Of a DNA stretch of 8,431 nucleotides, positions 6,233 to 8,431 are shown piece after piece (positions within the stretch are counted from its first letter, which is position 1; the number at the start of each line of letters is the position of its first letter). The stretch spans positions 1-8,431 of the forward strand of contig JAFLZE010000042.1 of the NCBI GenBank assembly GCA_029785685.1. The letters run 5' to 3'. The notes under the pieces were generated by a model. The model saw only the letters and a program-made list of their open reading frames with translations. It had not been told where the DNA came from and did no database searches. The position numbers and the translations under genes were made by a program. This DNA comes from Nitrososphaerota archaeon (GTDB lineage: Archaea; Thermoproteota; Nitrososphaeria; Nitrososphaerales; UBA183).

Positions 6233-7477
6233 TCAACTGACATGGCAGTCACACTTAGCGTAGCTGTGCTGTGGTATCGTTGGAAACCAGTCAGGGCGCT
6301 CGGGGTCCGTTGAGTAGGCGTAGTCTTTCTTCTCCTCGTAGAGCTTCTGGTATTTCTCGAGCTTCTGCTCGCTGACCCTGATTCCAAGGCCGGGCCCATC
6401 AGGTACCCGTATGGCGCCTCCCTCAATCTTGACCCCGCCCGCCACCACATCGTCAAGCAGGTGCATGTAGTGTGTATCGATGGCGGCGCCAAGCTGCGGA
6501 GTTACCGCCGCAGCGTGGACCATAGCCGTCAAGCCGACACCGAGCTCGCCAGGACTGTGCATACCGATGGTTAGGCCCAAGCTCTGGCAGACCCTCCCAA
6601 GTTGCTGATAACCCCTCATTCCCCACCACCAGTGTGGATCGCCAAGTACGACATCCACGGCTCTGAGCGCGTGAGCGCCCACTATGTCGTCGAACTTGGT
6701 CACGGAGGTGTTCGTGGCCAGTGGCCACCTAACGAAGTCTCTCAGCCTAGCCATGTCCCCCAGCGCCCAGACTGGGTCCTCCAGGTACTCCACCCTCACG
6801 TGAGCGTTCCAGAGGTCTGCAGCGACCCTGGTGGCCTCGGGTAGGCTCCACACCCCGTTGGGGTCGATTCTGAACAGAGCGTCCGGAAGTTCTTCGTTGA
6901 GCAGCTTTAGCGTGTCCACGTCGTGCCTCGGCAGGAAGACGCCCCCCTTGAGCTTGAATACGTCGAAGCCGTACTTCTTCTTCCAGGCGGCGAGGAGTCT
7001 GAGCGTCTCCTCCGGCTTCGTCTCCCCTCCCCTGCCGTTCTCTCCGACTTGTCTGGGGAAGTAATAGGCGGAAACACGGATGCTATCCTGGACCTTGCCT
7101 CCAAGGAGGGAGTGCACCGGGAGCCCGAGTGCCTGACCTTGGGCGTCCAGCAACGCAGTCTCGATCGGGAACCAGAGCTGGGGCATGAGTTGGTTATAGT
7201 AGGTGGCCGTGATGGGTGAGGCGTATTTCCACTGGATCTTCTGTATGTTGAAGAGGTCCTCGCCTACCATCCTCGACCCCAGAGACAGTAGCATGCTCTT
7301 CACGCTGAAGCCACCGCCGCCTGTCTCCCCCCAGCCCACATATCCGCCCGTGGTCTCTATCCTGACGAGCGTCATGGTGAACCAACCGGGGTGGACTCCT
7401 ACGCCATGGCGAATCGGAGCTTCTATCGGGACTGAGACTGTGTAAGTGTCAAAAGTTTTCAGTTTCTCCTTACTCAA
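6233..7477 (-). CDS. Glucarate-dehydratase-like enzyme of the enolase (mandelate racemase) superfamily
   Basis: The 414-residue protein matches the glucarate dehydratase branch over its full length. The capping domain includes GGYVGWGETGGG. The barrel has the K-x-K base in FDVFKLKGGV (K175, K177). Mg2+ ligands are D205 (RIDPNGVW), E233 (YLEDP) and N256 (PLATNTSV). The His-Asp dyad is D280 (LGDPHWWWG) and H307 (GMHSPGELG), and a late AIDTHYM segment is typical of this branch. Such enzymes remove water from an acid sugar (for example D-glucarate) to give a 2-keto-3-deoxy acid in the cytoplasm. The exact sugar cannot be read from sequence; related aldonate dehydratases are possible. No aldolase, transporter or regulator is adjacent. 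The frame's only usable start is TTG 7477, whereas a leaderless ATG at 7488 is one base out of frame, so the 5' end may be damaged or misread. Confidence 0.88.
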   Translation of the reverse strand: MSKEKLKTFDTYTVSVPIEAPIRHGVGVHPGWFTMTLVRIETTGGYVGWGETGGGGFSVKSMLLSLGSRMVGEDLFNIQKIQWKYASPITATYYNQLMPQLWFPIETALLDAQGQALGLPVHSLLGGKVQDSIRVSAYYFPRQVGENGRGGETKPEETLRLLAAWKKKYGFDVFKLKGGVFLPRHDVDTLKLLNEELPDALFRIDPNGVWSLPEATRVAADLWNAHVRVEYLEDPVWALGDMARLRDFVRWPLATNTSVTKFDDIVGAHALRAVDVVLGDPHWWWGMRGYQQLGRVCQSLGLTIGMHSPGELGVGLTAMVHAAAVTPQLGAAIDTHYMHLLDDVVAGGVKIEGGAIRVPDGPGLGIRVSEQKLEKYQKLYEEKKDYAYSTDPERPDWFPTIPQHSYAKCDCHVS

Positions 7478-7508
7478 GGAGGCGTCATAGATTACCCTCC
7501 GCCGCTGC

Positions 7509-7516
7509 TATAATAA
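7509..7516 (-). promoter_or_regulatory. Archaeal TATA box of the glucarate-dehydratase-like gene
   Basis: TTATTATA on the minus strand has its centre about 25 bp before the ATG at 7488, as for a leaderless archaeal transcript. The BRE position (CCGAATC, 7523-7517) touches the direct repeat that flanks the MITE-like element, so everything further upstream of this promoter is inserted DNA. Confidence 0.55.
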
Positions 7517-7520
7517 GATT

Positions 7521-7533
7521 CGGTTCATGAATG
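7521..7533. repeat. Flanking direct repeat of the MITE-like element, left copy
   Basis: CGGTTCATGAATG here corresponds to CCGTTCATGAATG at 7698-7710 (12 of 13 identical; the inner GTTCATGAATG is perfect). Probable target-site duplication. Confidence 0.65.
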
Positions 7534-7697
7534 CTTTGCGACAAAAATCAGATTTTTCGCCCGACCACACACTTCCTTGTTAATTCCCAAAAACATCTCG
7601 GTTGGCACAGCTCACGGGCACGCAACTGAATTTCGATAGCTTTATCGAAAGATTCGCTGTCTGTTATGATGCAGAAGCGCGAATTTTTGTCGCAAAG
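7534..7697. mobile_element. MITE-like non-coding element, 164 bp
   Basis: The ends are perfect 15-bp inverted repeats, CTTTGCGACAAAAAT at 7534-7548 and ATTTTTGTCGCAAAG at 7683-7697, flanked by a direct repeat of 11-13 bp. No believable protein is encoded. An internal hairpin lies at 7631-7650. Inverted ends, a flanking duplication and lack of coding capacity fit a miniature inverted-repeat transposable element moved by a transposase elsewhere. Its ends do not match those of the other elements in this window. It is A/T-richer than its surroundings. Confidence 0.7.
7631..7650. repeat. Internal hairpin of the MITE-like element
   Basis: TTTCGATA and TATCGAAA form an 8-bp perfect stem with a GCTT loop. 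GAAT and ATTC outside could extend it past a small bulge. Confidence 0.5.
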
Positions 7698-7710
7698 CCG
7701 TTCATGAATG
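7698..7710. repeat. Flanking direct repeat of the MITE-like element, right copy
   Basis: CCGTTCATGAATG pairs with 7521-7533. Confidence 0.65.
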
Positions 7711-7789
7711 CAGGAAGTGCGGTGGAGGACTAAGGGAGATATGACACCCCCCTCGCGCGACAATCGAAGTGAGTCACACAACGACCATC

Positions 7790-8262
7790 GTGCAAGGGAA
7801 GGTGTACCTTGATGAGAGCCACGTCTCTCTATTAAGGGCAGAGCCAGAGTACGTGAAGAAGCGCTACCACGCGGTGGCGCGGACCCTCTCCCCGTTCGGA
7901 GTCACGAGGGGGAGGGCTGCGGAGATGATACACAGGTCCAGGAGGCAGCTCCAGCGCCTGGTGAAGAGGTTCAGAGAAGAGGGGATCCCAGGCCTCAGGT
8001 TCAGGTCCAAGCGCCCTCATACCACGCCAAGGAACAAGACCCCTCCAGACGTCGAGATGCGAGTGGTCGAGTTAAGGAACGCCACGGGGTTCGGCCCGGA
8101 ACAGCTCGCGACGATTGTCAACGAGAGCCTGAGGGTCGAGTCCAGGGACATTAAGGTCACAGACACGACGTGCTACATCGTCCTGGCGAGAAACCGCCTC
8201 GTGGAGGCAGAGAGGATGATGCGGAAGAGGTACAAATCGTTCGAGTGGGGCCGCCCCGACGA
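7790..8262 (+). pseudogene. IS481-like transposase, N-terminal helix-turn-helix half
   Basis: The frame can begin at GTG 7790 (VQGKVYLDESHVSLLRAE) or GTG 7769; neither has a strong ribosome site. It encodes one helix-turn-helix around GRAAEMIHRSRRQLQRLVKRF, the linker GIPGLRFRSKRPHTTPRN, and a second helical region GFGPEQLATIVNE followed by VTDTTCYIVLARNRLVE. It then reads MMRKRYKSFEWGRPDEL, which corresponds to the FE..RP.ELW.. block just before the catalytic core of IS481/IS3-type enzymes. There the homology ends: the frame stays open to the window edge but only reads the antisense of the integrase fragment. All DDE residues are therefore missing, and it could at most make a DNA-binding fragment. 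Confidence 0.65.
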
Positions 8263-8407
8263 ACTCGTCCGGGGTCATCTGCGCCTCACGGAGGTACTGC
8301 TGGACCCTCCCCAGGTACCCCTTCTTGGTCGCGTCGGAAAGCCTGGCCGAACCGAGCAGCCTCTGCACGGACTCTTCAGTTGGCGGCTTGCGGAACTTCA
8401 GTGTCAT
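8256..8407 (-). pseudogene. Tyrosine-recombinase-like N-terminal fragment
   Basis: ATG 8407 opens MTLKFRKPPTEESVQRLLGS. The following ARLSDATKKGYLGRVQQYLREAQMTPDEFV looks like the SAM-like core-binding domain that begins tyrosine recombinases (helix, then 'T...Y...V..YL', then 'TPDEFV'). Shortly after, at about 8255, the sequence changes into the end of the IS481-like transposase fragment. The rest of this frame, to the stop at 8072, is antisense of that gene. The catalytic domain with its Arg-His-Arg-Tyr set is absent. Such integrases usually belong to archaeal viruses or integrative plasmids, which suggests this locus once hosted one. The recombinase call rests on a short domain and is moderate. 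Confidence 0.5.
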
Positions 8408-8431
8408 CCGGACTCTGGGCTATTAGAGAGC

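Noticed and set aside
7548..7781. 77-codon minus-strand frame across the MITE-like element
   Set aside because: It spans both the element and its flank, has an unnatural Cys/Arg-rich composition, and the element's symmetry explains the sequence better.
1..8431. CRISPR arrays, tRNA or rRNA genes
   Set aside because: No regularly spaced repeats, tRNA-like cloverleaf ends or rRNA-like stretches were seen on either strand.

Overview
The window looks archaeal. Arginine is written mostly as AGG/AGA, GC is fairly high, and the two best metabolic genes each carry an A/T-rich TATA-like box about 26 bp before a start codon, as expected for leaderless archaeal transcripts. The insertion sequences are of kinds common in archaea. 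I cannot place it further; a thermophilic or acidophilic Thermoproteota/Thaumarchaeota-like genome is only a guess.

Most of the window is a mobile-element graveyard around two intact-looking metabolic genes. From left to right: (1) two pieces of related IS5-like transposases in opposite orientation (1-75 minus, 123-~615 plus). (2) A decayed, truncated IS66-type transposase (~616-1421 minus). (3) A sulfatase-superfamily hydrolase with its own promoter (1500-2873 plus), with Thr where classical sulfatases have Cys/Ser. (4) A run of short unknown genes on the minus strand (5930 down to 2947), split by a nested insertion. An ISA1214-like element (3124-5264; 12-bp terminal inverted repeats, 9-bp target duplication) sits inside an 87-codon frame. 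That element was itself hit by an 895-bp IS5/IS427-type element (4258-5152; TTA duplication). Removing the insertion in silico restores the 87-codon frame exactly. (5) A glucarate-dehydratase-like enolase-superfamily enzyme with all expected catalytic residues (7477-6233 minus). (6) A 164-bp non-coding MITE-like element with inverted ends and flanking direct repeats (7534-7697), inserted right behind the promoter of that enzyme. (7) The N-terminal half of an IS481-like transposase (7790-~8262 plus) meeting, head to head, the N-terminal end of a tyrosine-recombinase-like gene (8407-~8256 minus).

The sulfatase-like hydrolase and the sugar-acid dehydratase could serve breakdown of (sulfated) uronate-type sugars, but no aldolase, transporter or regulator lies between them, so this is inference only. 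The short-ORF cluster (54, 109, 87 and 37 codons, overlapping or closely spaced, two with strong Shine-Dalgarno sites) resembles genes of a small plasmid or virus and is the part I recognise least.
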